Notes: a model not told the origin generated them from the sequence alone. Positions 49,374 to 57,372 are shown, numbered from the stretch's first letter. The stretch: 64,000 nucleotides of DNA from Pseudomonas sp. AKS31 (GCF_023634765.1 NZ_JAMLFX010000002.1:228225-292224); one strand, 5' to 3'. A program made the numbers and translations.

Positions 49374-51500
49374 ATGCGTCGTACTCTGCTTTCAATTTGC
49401 GTGCTGCAGGCGTTGTCTTCTTCCTCATGGGCCGAACAGGCCGATTCGACATCTTCAGCGCTAGAGCTGGAGGCGACCGACGTGGTCGGTACAGCGGATT
49501 ACGAACGGGCCGATGGCCCGGTGCAGGGTTACCGCGCCACACGTTCCGCCAGTGCTACCCGTACCGACACCTCGATTCATGAAACACCGCAATCGATCAG
49601 CGTCGTCACCAAGGATGCTGTCGAAGACCTCGGCGCCACGCGCCTGCAAGATGCACTCGACTACGCCGGCGGTGTGGGCCGGGCGAACAACTTCGGCGGC
49701 CAGGGACTGACGACGTTCACTGTGCGGGGATTCACCACCGGCGAGTTCTACCGTAACGGTTTCCCGATCAATCGCGGCTACCCGAACATGCCCGACGCCA
49801 ACACCATCGAGCGTCTGGAAGTGTTGCGCGGGCCGGCAACCATGCTCTATGGCCGTGGCGATCCCGGCGGTACCTTCAATGTCGTGTCCAAGCAGCCGTT
49901 GGCCGAGCGTACGGTCACGTTGGGCAGCCAGTTGAACGATCAAGGCATGAAGCGCGGCACTCTGGACGCTTCCGGACCGCTGGATGAAGAGGGACGCCTG
50001 GCCTATCGATTGAACGTGGTGGGTGAGGGCGGTGATACCTTCCGCGATCACGTCGAGACCGAGCGCTACGGCATCACGCCAGTGCTGACCTGGCAGGCCA
50101 GCGATGCCACCCGGGTGATCTTCGAAGGTGATTTCATGCGCAACAATCATCCGCTGGATCGCGGCGTGACGCGTTACGCCAAGCAGATTGGCACCGCCTC
50201 GAGGGATACCTTCTTCGGCGAGAAAGACGCCGGCAAATTGCACAACGACAACAACATGGCGCAACTGCGCTTCGAACATTTGCTCAATGATGACTGGACG
50301 CTGGGCGGCGGGTTCCAGTGGCTCGACGGCTCGCTGCAGGGCAATGCGATCGAGGCCAACGGCATTGCCGCTGACGGTCGCACCCTGGGACGCAACTTCA
50401 ACTACCGCAAACTGGAATGGACCGACAAGGACACGCAGCTCAATCTGACCGGGCATTTCAGCACTGGTGGTTTGCAGCACACCTTGTTGACCGGTATTGA
50501 GTATGAAGATTATGACTACAAGTCGATCATTCAACGCTCCAGCGGCGCGGTCGGCGCCTACCCGATCGACATCTTCGATCCGGTGTACGGTCAGCCGCGT
50601 CCGGCACTGACGCGCACGCCAACCCACGACAAGGAAAACCTCAAGACTTACGCCGCGTTTGTACAGGATCAGGTCGCGTTGACCGAGCGTTTGAAGGTCC
50701 TGGCCGGCGCACGTTTCGAGCGCTTCGAGCACGACTATGAAACCTATGTGCCGGGCGGCAAAAACTGGCAGGCCAGTGACAACGCGGTGACCCCGCGCAT
50801 CGGCGTGACCTACGACCTGACCGAGACCCTGGCGATCTACGCCGACACCGCGCGCTCGTTCAAGCCCAACACCGGCGCGAGCCGCACGGGCGGAGGCTTC
50901 GCACCGGAGAAAGGCAAGTCTTACGAAATGGGCATCAAGTGGGAAGCGCTGGACCATCAGTTGAGCGTGGATGCCGCGATCTATCAGATCGAAAAGCGCA
51001 ATGTGCTGACCACCGACCCGGTTGACTCGACCTTCAACGTCGCCGCCGGAGAAGTGCGCAGCCGTGGTTTCGACCTGAACGTCGCCGGCAACCTGACACC
51101 CGAGTGGCGGGTGATCGGCGGCTACGCCTACGTCGATGCTGAGGTGACCAAGGACAATGTGATCCGCTCTGGCACGCGCCTGATGAACATTCCGCAAAAC
51201 AGCTTCAGCCTGCTCAACGTCTACGAGTTTCAGGACGGTGCACTGAAAGGCCTGGGCCTGGGCACTGGACTCAAGTACGTCGACGAGCGTGCCGGGCAAA
51301 CCGCCAATACCGCGTTCTCGATGGACAGCTACACCGTGGTCGACCTGCTCGGCTTCTATAAGGTCAACGAGAAGGTGCGGCTCAACCTTGACCTGAGAAA
51401 CCTGTTTGATCGCGATTATGAGGAGGGCGCGTTCGGTAACGTTTACGCCTATCCGGGCGCACCAAGAACCGTGCAGGTCGGCATTTCCTACACGTTGTAG
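49374..51500 (+). CDS. TonB-dependent siderophore receptor
   Basis: This 708-residue outer-membrane beta-barrel receptor has a signal peptide (about residues 1-20, ending SSSSWA). A TonB-box-like stretch (ELEATDVVG, about 33-41) is followed by the plug domain with HETPQSISVVTKDAVED, RGFTTGEFYRNGFP and IERLEVLRGPATMLYGRGDPGG. The barrel ends in the consensus NLFDRDYEEG...YPGAPRTVQVGISYTL with the terminal Leu. There is no N-terminal signalling extension and no adjacent sigma/anti-sigma pair. Style resembles ferric hydroxamate/ferrichrome-type receptors, but the ligand cannot be assigned. A regulator-gene remnant lies downstream at about 51761. Confidence 0.9.
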   Translation: MRRTLLSICVLQALSSSSWAEQADSTSSALELEATDVVGTADYERADGPVQGYRATRSASATRTDTSIHETPQSISVVTKDAVEDLGATRLQDALDYAGGVGRANNFGGQGLTTFTVRGFTTGEFYRNGFPINRGYPNMPDANTIERLEVLRGPATMLYGRGDPGGTFNVVSKQPLAERTVTLGSQLNDQGMKRGTLDASGPLDEEGRLAYRLNVVGEGGDTFRDHVETERYGITPVLTWQASDATRVIFEGDFMRNNHPLDRGVTRYAKQIGTASRDTFFGEKDAGKLHNDNNMAQLRFEHLLNDDWTLGGGFQWLDGSLQGNAIEANGIAADGRTLGRNFNYRKLEWTDKDTQLNLTGHFSTGGLQHTLLTGIEYEDYDYKSIIQRSSGAVGAYPIDIFDPVYGQPRPALTRTPTHDKENLKTYAAFVQDQVALTERLKVLAGARFERFEHDYETYVPGGKNWQASDNAVTPRIGVTYDLTETLAIYADTARSFKPNTGASRTGGGFAPEKGKSYEMGIKWEALDHQLSVDAAIYQIEKRNVLTTDPVDSTFNVAAGEVRSRGFDLNVAGNLTPEWRVIGGYAYVDAEVTKDNVIRSGTRLMNIPQNSFSLLNVYEFQDGALKGLGLGTGLKYVDERAGQTANTAFSMDSYTVVDLLGFYKVNEKVRLNLDLRNLFDRDYEEGAFGNVYAYPGAPRTVQVGISYTL

Positions 51501-51525
51501 GGCAAGTTCGACGCTGCAACGGCGG

Positions 51526-51745
51526 CCCCTCACCCCGGCCCTCCCGAAACGTCGGACCGCCCGGAGGGAGAGGGAGCCGACCGAGGTGTCTTGTGTTATG
51601 CATTGACCTGACAGATCGCGTCGATTACGGGTTCACCTCGTAGTGCTTGGCGGTATTGGATTCACCGGCGCTATTGCATTTCGGCGTTCATCGCCAATAT
51701 CCCCCAATCGGTCCCCTTTCCTGAGGGAGAGGGCTAGGGTGAGGG
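51526..51745. repeat. Second pair of inverted CCCTCACCC-type repeats
   Basis: Unit 51526-51575 (CCCCTCACCCCGGCCCTCCC...GGAGGGAGAGGGA) and inverted unit 51714-51745 (CCTTTCCTGAGGGAGAGGGC then TAGGGTGAGGG) resemble the pair at 35925-36124. They occupy most of the 491-bp gap between the receptor gene and hydrolase copy B. The rest holds a regulator remnant and the duplicated promoter. Confidence 0.7.
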
Positions 51746-51760
51746 CAGCTGCTTCGGCAC

Positions 51761-51856
51761 ATGCTCCTTAGTGAGCTGGTGCTCGAACGCAGGATGCACG
51801 AGGCACGCAGTTTCCTGCTCAACAGCGCGCGCTCGGTGGACGAGGTGGCGCGATTC
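51761..51856 (+). pseudogene. Remnant of an AraC-family regulator helix-turn-helix
   Basis: The frame from 51761 reads MLLSELVLERRMHEARSFLL and continues NSARSVDEVAR, the pattern of the first DNA-binding helix region of AraC-family regulators (ERR..EA...LL....SV.EVA). The match stops about 12 bp before the left edge of the duplicated segment (51868), and the REP-like unit ends 15 bp before it. No complete domain is present. AraC regulators often sit beside siderophore receptors, which fits the position. Confidence 0.5.
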
Positions 51857-51991
51857 TGGTCGATAGAGATTGTCCTTTTTGAGTTGACGGATAAACGCTT
51901 TTCAGCCGATTTATCCCGTTCCTGTGCGTCAGTAATCTGTACCCAACTTGAACGCAACAACAACTTCAAAAACTCAAAAGGGAAGCAAATC

Positions 51992-52624
51992 ATGACCACT
52001 CCAACCTACAACCGCCTCAACAAAGACGACGCCATCGTGCTGCTGGTTGACCACCAGACCGGTCTGATCTCACTGGTGCAGGACTTCTCGCCAAACGAGT
52101 TCAAGAACAACGTGCTGGCCCTGGCGGATCTGGCCAAGTTCTTCGAACTGCCGACCATCCTCACCACCAGTTTCGAACAAGGCCCGAACGGCCCGCTGGT
52201 GCCAGAGCTGAAAGAGATGTTCCCGGACGCGCCGTACATCGCTCGTCCAGGCCAGATCAACGCCTGGGACAACGAAGATTTTGTGAAGGCGATCAAAGCC
52301 ACCGGCCGCAAGCAGATCATCATTGCCGGTGTGGTAACGGATGTGTGCGTAGCGTTCCCGACCTTGTCGGCGCTGGCAGAAGGGTTTGACGTGTTTGTGG
52401 TAACCGACGCTTCCGGCACCTTCAACACCACCGTGCAGCAAGCCGCGTGGAGCCGCATGACCCAGGCCGGTGCGCAGATGATGAACTGGTTCTCGGTGGC
52501 CTGTGAACTGCACCGCGACTGGCGCAACGATATTGAAGGCTTGGGCAATCTGTTGTCGCAGCGCATCCCCAACTACCGCAACCTGATGAACAGCTACTCG
52601 GCGCTGACCGCTCAGCAGAAGTAA
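51992..52624 (+). CDS. Isochorismatase-like cysteine hydrolase, YcaC type (copy B)
   Basis: This 210-residue paralogue is identical to copy A (37226-37858) except Asp for Glu near residue 133 (GFDVFVV). Catalytic features are the same: Asp in LLVDHQTG and Cys in VTDVCVAF. ATG 51992 was chosen because the ribosome site AAAAGGGA and the coding similarity to copy A begin there; the open frame to 51761 runs through a promoter-like region and a regulator remnant. It has the same intrinsic terminator as copy A. The substrate is unknown. Confidence 0.9.
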   Translation: MTTPTYNRLNKDDAIVLLVDHQTGLISLVQDFSPNEFKNNVLALADLAKFFELPTILTTSFEQGPNGPLVPELKEMFPDAPYIARPGQINAWDNEDFVKAIKATGRKQIIIAGVVTDVCVAFPTLSALAEGFDVFVVTDASGTFNTTVQQAAWSRMTQAGAQMMNWFSVACELHRDWRNDIEGLGNLLSQRIPNYRNLMNSYSALTAQQK

Positions 52625-52641
52625 GCCTGCGCGATCCGGAC

Positions 52642-52669
52642 AAAAGCCTGCCCTGAAAAGCAGGCTTTT
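52642..52669 (+). terminator. Intrinsic terminator of hydrolase copy B
   Basis: The same AAAAGCCTGC/GCAGGCTTTT stem and loop as at 37877-37904, followed by GTTTGTTG. Confidence 0.85.
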
Positions 52670-52724
52670 GTTTGTTGTGAAGCCAGAACCCGGATTTCAA
52701 CAGCTACGCCAAGGAGCGCGTTGA

Positions 52725-53462
52725 TCATTCAAGGGGCATTGCTCGATACGCTTTATAAAGTCGCTGGACCTCAGGATCATCCAGGCTCTTATACGTAATC
52801 CCTTCCTTGTCGAGTCCGTCCAGACCCTTTATCCCGCTAATCATTGCCGGCCATTCATCGCGACTGGAGATGTCGATGACGAAGGGGGTCAGATAATCGT
52901 CCAGATGGCCTTTGAAAGGATCTCGAATCTCGTCGGCAAGTGCTCGCAAGTAATCGTCTTTATTGGTTTTTGACCAGTCAATGGCGAACCGGGTCCGATA
53001 GCTCAATTCCATGTAGATGAGCAGGATTGTGCGGCCATTGCCATCCAGAAACGGGTGGGCGGACGCCAACTGGCCCATTACTTCGCCGGGACGCTGACGA
53101 AAGCGTTTTTTATTTGCTGCGAGTTCAAAGGCGTATTCGACGGATCTTTTGATCAGGTCAGGACGTTCGAATATCGTGTGATGCGGATCATCTTTCGAGC
53201 CTTTGAAAACTGCGAGGTGGGGGACCAGTGCATTTCTGTCTTTTCCCGCCCACGGATAAAAACCGGAAAACAGGATTTCGTGAGTCTTGAGGACAGCTTT
53301 GTAGTCGATGGTTTTTTTCTTGGCGAGATAAGCAAGGGCATCTTCGATACTGGCTTCGAAGGAGAGGTGTTCGGACTCTTTGACTTCAAGAGGGTCTTTC
53401 AGTTTGAGCGAGTTTTGAAGATAACCTTCAGTCTAGAAATCGCCGAAGGGGTCGAAAGTCAT
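52725..53462 (-). pseudogene. Fic-domain toxin gene interrupted by an amber codon at codon 10
   Basis: Reading from ATG 53462 gives MTFDPFGDF, then TAG (53433-53435), then an unbroken 235-codon frame TEGYLQNSLKLKDP... with the Fic motif HPFLDGNGRT at about residues 136-145. Fic relatives I recall have FET-RGYLRN here, so the stop looks like a single GAG-to-TAG change. The next in-frame ATG (53078) would leave only seven residues before the Fic motif. The arginine that ends the canonical motif (GNGRxxR) is Leu here, so AMP transfer is not assured. The ATG overlaps the stop of the upstream partner gene (ATGA), a toxin-antitoxin arrangement. Base composition is less GC-rich than the neighbours. 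Sequencing error or suppression is possible. Confidence 0.8.
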
Positions 53463-53722
53463 GCGCTAAGCTGCCTCTTGCAACGCCTTTTTTCTTGAAG
53501 GTAGCGTCCTTGCAGGGCCATGATTTCTGCTTTGTTCAGTACACCTTTACGCTTGAGATTGACGAGCAATTGCTCAATGCCATCCAGCTCGACAGCATCA
53601 CCTGCCAGGCGAGTAATGGTCGCTGCCATGCAGCTCATGCTGTCACGCTCAGCGGTAACCTTATGCTTTTGGGCGAGTTTGCGGACTTCGCTCGCAACGC
53701 CGCCAGGGGCTGAACCCGTCAT
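53459..53722 (-). CDS. Small protein upstream of Fic, putative antitoxin
   Basis: This 87-residue, probably helical and basic protein (LEGIEQLLVNLKRKGVLNKAEIMALQGRYL-like C-terminal half; here AVELDGIEQ...) starts at ATG 53722 with a strong GAGGGG 7 bp upstream. Its stop overlaps the Fic start codon, so the two are translationally coupled. Gene order (small gene before Fic) is that of Fic antitoxin pairs such as VbhA-VbhT, but the inhibitory motif (S/T)xxxE(G/N) is not present in this protein. Function as antitoxin is inferred from context alone. Confidence 0.6.
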   Translation of the reverse strand: MTGSAPGGVASEVRKLAQKHKVTAERDSMSCMAATITRLAGDAVELDGIEQLLVNLKRKGVLNKAEIMALQGRYLQEKRRCKRQLSA

Positions 53723-53863
53723 ATGAACCCCTCGTTTTCTCTTTCGAAGCATAGCATGGCGCCGGCCCTGTAGATTTTCCAGCAGCGCCCGGCTGTCAGC
53801 GCGAACAACTCCTTTTCCGGTTGATGGCGAACGCCTTTCAACCGATTTAACCCTTGTGCCGCG

Positions 53864-54787
53864 TTACGCCTGCGCCCACTCATCACGAAACTGCAGCAGA
53901 AAATCGACAAACGCCCGCACCCGTTGCGGCACATAGCGGCCGTGCGGGTACAGCAAGGTGTAAGGTCGCGAGCGCCCGGCGTACGGCTGGAGCACTTCGA
54001 CGAGGCTGCCGTCGGCCAGTTCTTTTTCGACAATGAATTTATAGGTCTGAAAGACCCCGGCACCATGTTTGGCCAGTGTGACGCCACCCAGAACATCGTC
54101 GGAGCAGGAGTAGCCGCCGTCGGAAATCACTTCACGGTTCTCGCCGTTTTCCTGAAATAGCCAGGAGATCCGCCGCCCGCTGCTGGGCAGTTCGAACTGA
54201 ATGCATTCGTGTTGCAGCAGATCTTCCAGCGTCTTCGGTGTGCCAGCCTTTTTCAGGTACTCGGGAGACGCAACCACCACCAGTTTTGCATCTTCCAGCA
54301 GGCGCGCAACCATGGTCGAATCCGGTTGGGCGCGGACGCGGATTGCCAGATCGTAGCCTTCGCCGACGAAGTCGATATTGCGGTTGCCCAAGTGGATGTC
54401 GACAGTCACGTCAGGATAGAGCGCACGGAACTTTGGCAGCAGCGGCAGGATGCGGTGATGGCCGTAAGTGGTGGGGAGGCTGATGCGCAACTGACCGGAC
54501 GGTGAGGTCTGTGCGCCCATGACTTCCTGTTGCGCTTCGACCAGTTGGGTCAGGGCCTGGCTGCACTGCAGGAAAAAGTTTCTACCGGCTTCGGTCAAGC
54601 GAATGCTGCGGGTGGTGCGGGCAAACAGGCGTGAACCCAAACGCTTTTCCAGACGCAGAATCGACCGGCTCACGGCGGCCGGTGTAACCCCAGCGAGCTG
54701 GGCGGCAGCGGTGAAACTGCCGGCTTCAGCGGCGAGGCAAAACAGTTCGATACTGCCTAATTGCAAATCATCAAAGTGGCGCTTCAT
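53864..54787 (-). CDS. LysR-family transcriptional regulator
   Basis: This 307-residue protein has an N-terminal winged helix (about residues 10-68: GSFTAAAQLAGVTPAAVSRSILRLEKRLGSRLFARTTRSIRLTEAG) and a periplasmic-binding-like effector domain (about 95-300). It lies 93 bp downstream of the SDR gene on the same strand, at the end of the tautomerase-DsbA-SDR group, which it may control. A palindromic site at 56605-56633 before that group is a candidate target. Confidence 0.9.
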   Translation of the reverse strand: MKRHFDDLQLGSIELFCLAAEAGSFTAAAQLAGVTPAAVSRSILRLEKRLGSRLFARTTRSIRLTEAGRNFFLQCSQALTQLVEAQQEVMGAQTSPSGQLRISLPTTYGHHRILPLLPKFRALYPDVTVDIHLGNRNIDFVGEGYDLAIRVRAQPDSTMVARLLEDAKLVVVASPEYLKKAGTPKTLEDLLQHECIQFELPSSGRRISWLFQENGENREVISDGGYSCSDDVLGGVTLAKHGAGVFQTYKFIVEKELADGSLVEVLQPYAGRSRPYTLLYPHGRYVPQRVRAFVDFLLQFRDEWAQA

Positions 54788-54880
54788 GTGAGTACACCGG
54801 GAATCGACTGACGGTCCATGCTCAGGGTTATCTCATGAAGCGACACCGCCGGTACACACCGGCGGCGCAGCAGGGCTTTA

Positions 54881-55591
54881 TCAATGGCCAGCGCTCTGAC
54901 CACCGTCGACATGGAGGATTTCGCCGGTGACGAAGTTCGCGCTGTCCAGGTAAAGGATCGCTTGCACGATGTCGTCGATTTCACCCATGTGGCCCACCGG
55001 GTGCAGGCTGCCGAGGGCGGCGTGCGTCTCTTCGCCGTGCATCGGCGTTTTGATGATGCCGGGCGATACCGCATTGACCCGAATGCCGCGCTTGGCGTAC
55101 TCGATGGCGAGGGATTTGGTCGCCGCGTTGATGCCACCCTTGGTCAGCGATGCGAGCACCGATGGAACGCCGTCAATCGCGTGATCAACCAGACTGGTGG
55201 TGACGCTGACGATATGGCCGCTGGCGTTTTTTTCCATTTCGGCAATCGCCAGTTGCGAGATGTGGAAGAAGCCGCTCATGTTGGTCGCCACCACTTGTGC
55301 GTAGTCTTCGTTGCTGTATTCGGTGAAAGGCTTGGCGACGAATATCCCGGCATTGTTCACCAGCGTATCGATACGGCCGAAGCGTGCGACGGCTTCGCGA
55401 ATCACGCGCTCGGCGGTCTGCGGGTCGGCGATGTCACCGGCGACGGCGAGAATGTCCGGGTCAGTGGACGGTTTGATCGAACGCGAGGTCGCCACAACCT
55501 GATAGCCGCGCTCGCGGAAACCTTTGACCAGGCCTGCGCCAATGCCTTGCGAGGCGCCGGTAATCACAACAACTTTTTTGGACGTGCTCAT
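54881..55591 (-). CDS. SDR-family protein lacking the catalytic tyrosine
   Basis: This 236-residue short-chain dehydrogenase/reductase fold protein has the nucleotide-binding TGASQGIG, NNAG, a Ser in SVTTS and the C-terminal PGIIKTPM. The expected YxxxK active site is ASLTK: Lys is kept but the position four residues before it is Ala. The Rossmann Gly pattern and Arg/Ser after strand 2 (TSRS) suggest NADP(H). The catalytic tyrosine loss means ordinary SDR chemistry is doubtful or uses another residue. It follows the DsbA-like gene by 48 bp in an apparent operon. Confidence 0.88.
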   Translation of the reverse strand: MSTSKKVVVITGASQGIGAGLVKGFRERGYQVVATSRSIKPSTDPDILAVAGDIADPQTAERVIREAVARFGRIDTLVNNAGIFVAKPFTEYSNEDYAQVVATNMSGFFHISQLAIAEMEKNASGHIVSVTTSLVDHAIDGVPSVLASLTKGGINAATKSLAIEYAKRGIRVNAVSPGIIKTPMHGEETHAALGSLHPVGHMGEIDDIVQAILYLDSANFVTGEILHVDGGQSAGH

Positions 55592-55639
55592 GATGTTTCC
55601 TCATGCAATCTGAATGGTTGAATAAAAGGATTTTGCTGG

Positions 55640-56296
55640 TCAGGCGTGAGCCGGAAGCTGCGCTGCCTGACGTAATGCTTGCTCGTAATAAGCAATGGAC
55701 TGGGAACCGGGGATGACTTGTTTGTCATCGATCACCATGGCCGGAACCGAGTCGATGCCGCGCTGCTGGTAAAACCGTTCCAGTTCGCGCACGGCCTGGC
55801 TGAACTCAGCGTTGGCCAGAACCTCTCGCGCACGCTGACTGTCGAGCCCGACTGCGCCTGCCAGTGTCACCAGCGTGGCGTGGTCATTCGGGTTCTTGCC
55901 GTCAGTGAAGTAGGCCTTGAGCAACGCCTGCTTCAACTCACGCTGACGTCCTTGGGTGGCGGCCCAGAACAGCAGTCGATGGGCGTCGAAGGTGTTGTGG
56001 AAATGGCTGCGTTTTTCCAGGTCGAAGTGAAAACCGATCTGCTCGCCGCGCTCGATGATCATCGCGTTGCGGTCCGCCACTTGCTCGGCAGTGCGTCCGT
56101 ATTTGCGCATCATGTGCTCGATGGCGTGTTCACCAGCGGCGGGCATGTCCGGATTCAGCTCGAACGGTTTGTAGGTCAGCTCCACGTTGACTTCGCCCAC
56201 CAGATTCTCGATTGCCTGCTCCAGCGCGGTGACGCCCAAAGCACACCAAGGGCAAACGACGTCCGAGACGAAATCGATTTTCACGGCCCGGCTCAT
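55640..56296 (-). CDS. DsbA-family oxidoreductase, FrnE-like
   Basis: This 218-residue cytoplasmic thioredoxin-fold protein (no signal peptide) has the active site CPWC at residues 15-18, a large helical insertion and the cis-Pro segment GIDSVPAMVIDDK. This is the pattern of FrnE/2-hydroxychromene-2-carboxylate isomerase-like DsbA proteins linked to oxidative stress. The start overlaps the tautomerase stop by 4 bp, so the two are coupled. Confidence 0.9.
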   Translation of the reverse strand: MSRAVKIDFVSDVVCPWCALGVTALEQAIENLVGEVNVELTYKPFELNPDMPAAGEHAIEHMMRKYGRTAEQVADRNAMIIERGEQIGFHFDLEKRSHFHNTFDAHRLLFWAATQGRQRELKQALLKAYFTDGKNPNDHATLVTLAGAVGLDSQRAREVLANAEFSQAVRELERFYQQRGIDSVPAMVIDDKQVIPGSQSIAYYEQALRQAAQLPAHA

Positions 56297-56508
56297 GACT
56301 GCGAGTCCGCCAATTGTTGGCGATATTCGGTGGTGGTGATGCCGGCATAACCCCAGTTATCGGTGTCGACTTCCTCGATCACGATGTGGGTGAGTTTCGG
56401 ATCCTTGTGCAGAACCCGCTCCATCGTTTCGGTGATTTCCTTGATGACCTGAGCTTTTTGCTCACGGGTCACGCCGTCACGGGTGATGCGTACGCTGATG
56501 AAAGGCAT
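56293..56508 (-). CDS. 4-oxalocrotonate tautomerase-family protein
   Basis: A 71-residue protein starting MPFISVRIT; removal of Met exposes the catalytic Pro1 of the family. Length and the beta-alpha-beta pattern (VTREQKAQVIKEITETMERVL helix, HIVIEEVDTDNW strand) fit. It is the first gene of the tautomerase-DsbA-SDR group. The substrate is unknown. Confidence 0.88.
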   Translation of the reverse strand: MPFISVRITRDGVTREQKAQVIKEITETMERVLHKDPKLTHIVIEEVDTDNWGYAGITTTEYRQQLADSQS

Positions 56509-56604
56509 GTGAGGACTCTCCAGGCGCTGGCCCGTCGGAATGATGGGCGGCTGTTGGAGAGAACTCTAAGAGGCAGGCAGGAATTGATAAATGGGGCTTG
56601 AGGT

Positions 56605-56633
56605 ACATCATTTGTGATGTGATGTATCAAATG
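56605..56633 (-). promoter_or_regulatory. Candidate LysR operator upstream of the tautomerase operon
   Basis: Two overlapping inverted repeats, ACATCA-TTTG-TGATGT (56605-56620) and CATTTG-N13-CAAATG (56609-56633), lie about 97-125 bp before the tautomerase ATG. They are plausible binding sites of the LysR protein encoded at the end of the group. Confidence 0.5.
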
Positions 56634-56676
56634 GCGGCGTAGAGATTCACCTGATCTCGGCGCCAAACGCTGGCGC

Positions 56677-57372
56677 TCAGGCCAGCAGCTCGCTAATCCA
56701 GCGGGTCTGTCGAGTAAGGTCGTGAAGTTTTTGCTCGGGCAGGTTGTGCTGCGTGCGGGCGAGATGGTTCAGCGTGTTTTGCTTGTGGCGAAGTCTGTGC
56801 TGCCACTTGGTCAGGAACGCGGGGCTGCGGGTCTGCAGATGCAAAGGGCCGAAGTACAGTTCCTGATCGGAATAACTCACCGCTTCGGCGCGTTCGGCGA
56901 CGATGATTTCGTAGTCGAAGCGGTTTTCCCGCAGCACTTCTTCACTGAGGATGCGGTAGCCGTTTTCCATCAACCACTGGCGCAACGGCTGTTCGCCGCC
57001 ATTGGGTTGCAGGATCAAACGTTCCTGGCCGCTAAGGTGAGCCTTGCCGCTGTCAAGGATGTCGCGGATGGTTTCGCCGCCCATGCCGCAGACGCTGACG
57101 GCGGTGATGCGGTCGCAGGCTTTGATTGCCGCCAGGCCATCAGCCAGGCGCACGCTGATGTGCTGTTGCAGATCATTTTCGCGCACAGTGCGCGAGGCCG
57201 CGTGGAACGGCGTCGACGCCACTTCACCCGCCACAGCTGAGGTGATCAGGCCACGGCGCATCAGCGCCACCGGCAGATAGCCGTGATCCGAGCCGATATC
57301 GGCCAGTCGCGCACCGGCAGGTACGTGGCCAGCCACGCGCTCGAGGCGCATGGACAATGTCTGTTCGTTCAA
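56677..57372 (-). CDS. trmK: tRNA (adenine-22-N1)-methyltransferase family protein
   Basis: This protein of about 231 residues has a class I SAM-dependent methyltransferase fold with motif I ADIGSDHGYLPVAL and GMGGETIRDIL, both characteristic of the TrmK/COG2384 family that methylates A22 of tRNA. The C-terminal coiled-coil part (LTKWQHRLRHKQNTLNHL) also fits. The start is uncertain: TTG 57372 has AAGGGG 6 bp upstream and gives NEQTLSMRLERV; TTG 57396 and ATG 57351 are alternatives. It is single, on the minus strand. Confidence 0.78.
   Translation of the reverse strand: MNEQTLSMRLERVAGHVPAGARLADIGSDHGYLPVALMRRGLITSAVAGEVASTPFHAASRTVRENDLQQHISVRLADGLAAIKACDRITAVSVCGMGGETIRDILDSGKAHLSGQERLILQPNGGEQPLRQWLMENGYRILSEEVLRENRFDYEIIVAERAEAVSYSDQELYFGPLHLQTRSPAFLTKWQHRLRHKQNTLNHLARTQHNLPEQKLHDLTRQTRWISELLA

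Larger units (their letters stand above)
51868..52669 (+). repeat. Duplicated segment, copy B (promoter, hydrolase gene, terminator)
   Basis: Direct repeat of 37102-37904. The coding part has a perfectly identical stretch of 317 bp (52073-52389 against 37307-37623). Flanking coding sequence carries a dozen or so substitutions, nearly all synonymous, and the non-coding parts are more diverged. Confidence 0.9.

Noticed and set aside
49461..51533. 690-codon minus-strand frame opposite the siderophore receptor
   Set aside because: The plus-strand receptor has signal peptide, plug and barrel motifs; the opposite frame has none.
51761..51991. N-terminal extension of hydrolase copy B to 287 residues
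   Set aside because: Copy A lacks this extension, the ribosome site sits before ATG 51992, and the extension runs through promoter-like sequence and a separate regulator remnant.
52725..53078. Short 117-residue protein starting MGQLASAHPFLDG as the real Fic gene
   Set aside because: It would begin seven residues before the Fic motif and lack the helices of the fold. The frame upstream continues with Fic-like sequence to an ATG overlapping the partner gene, interrupted by a single TAG.
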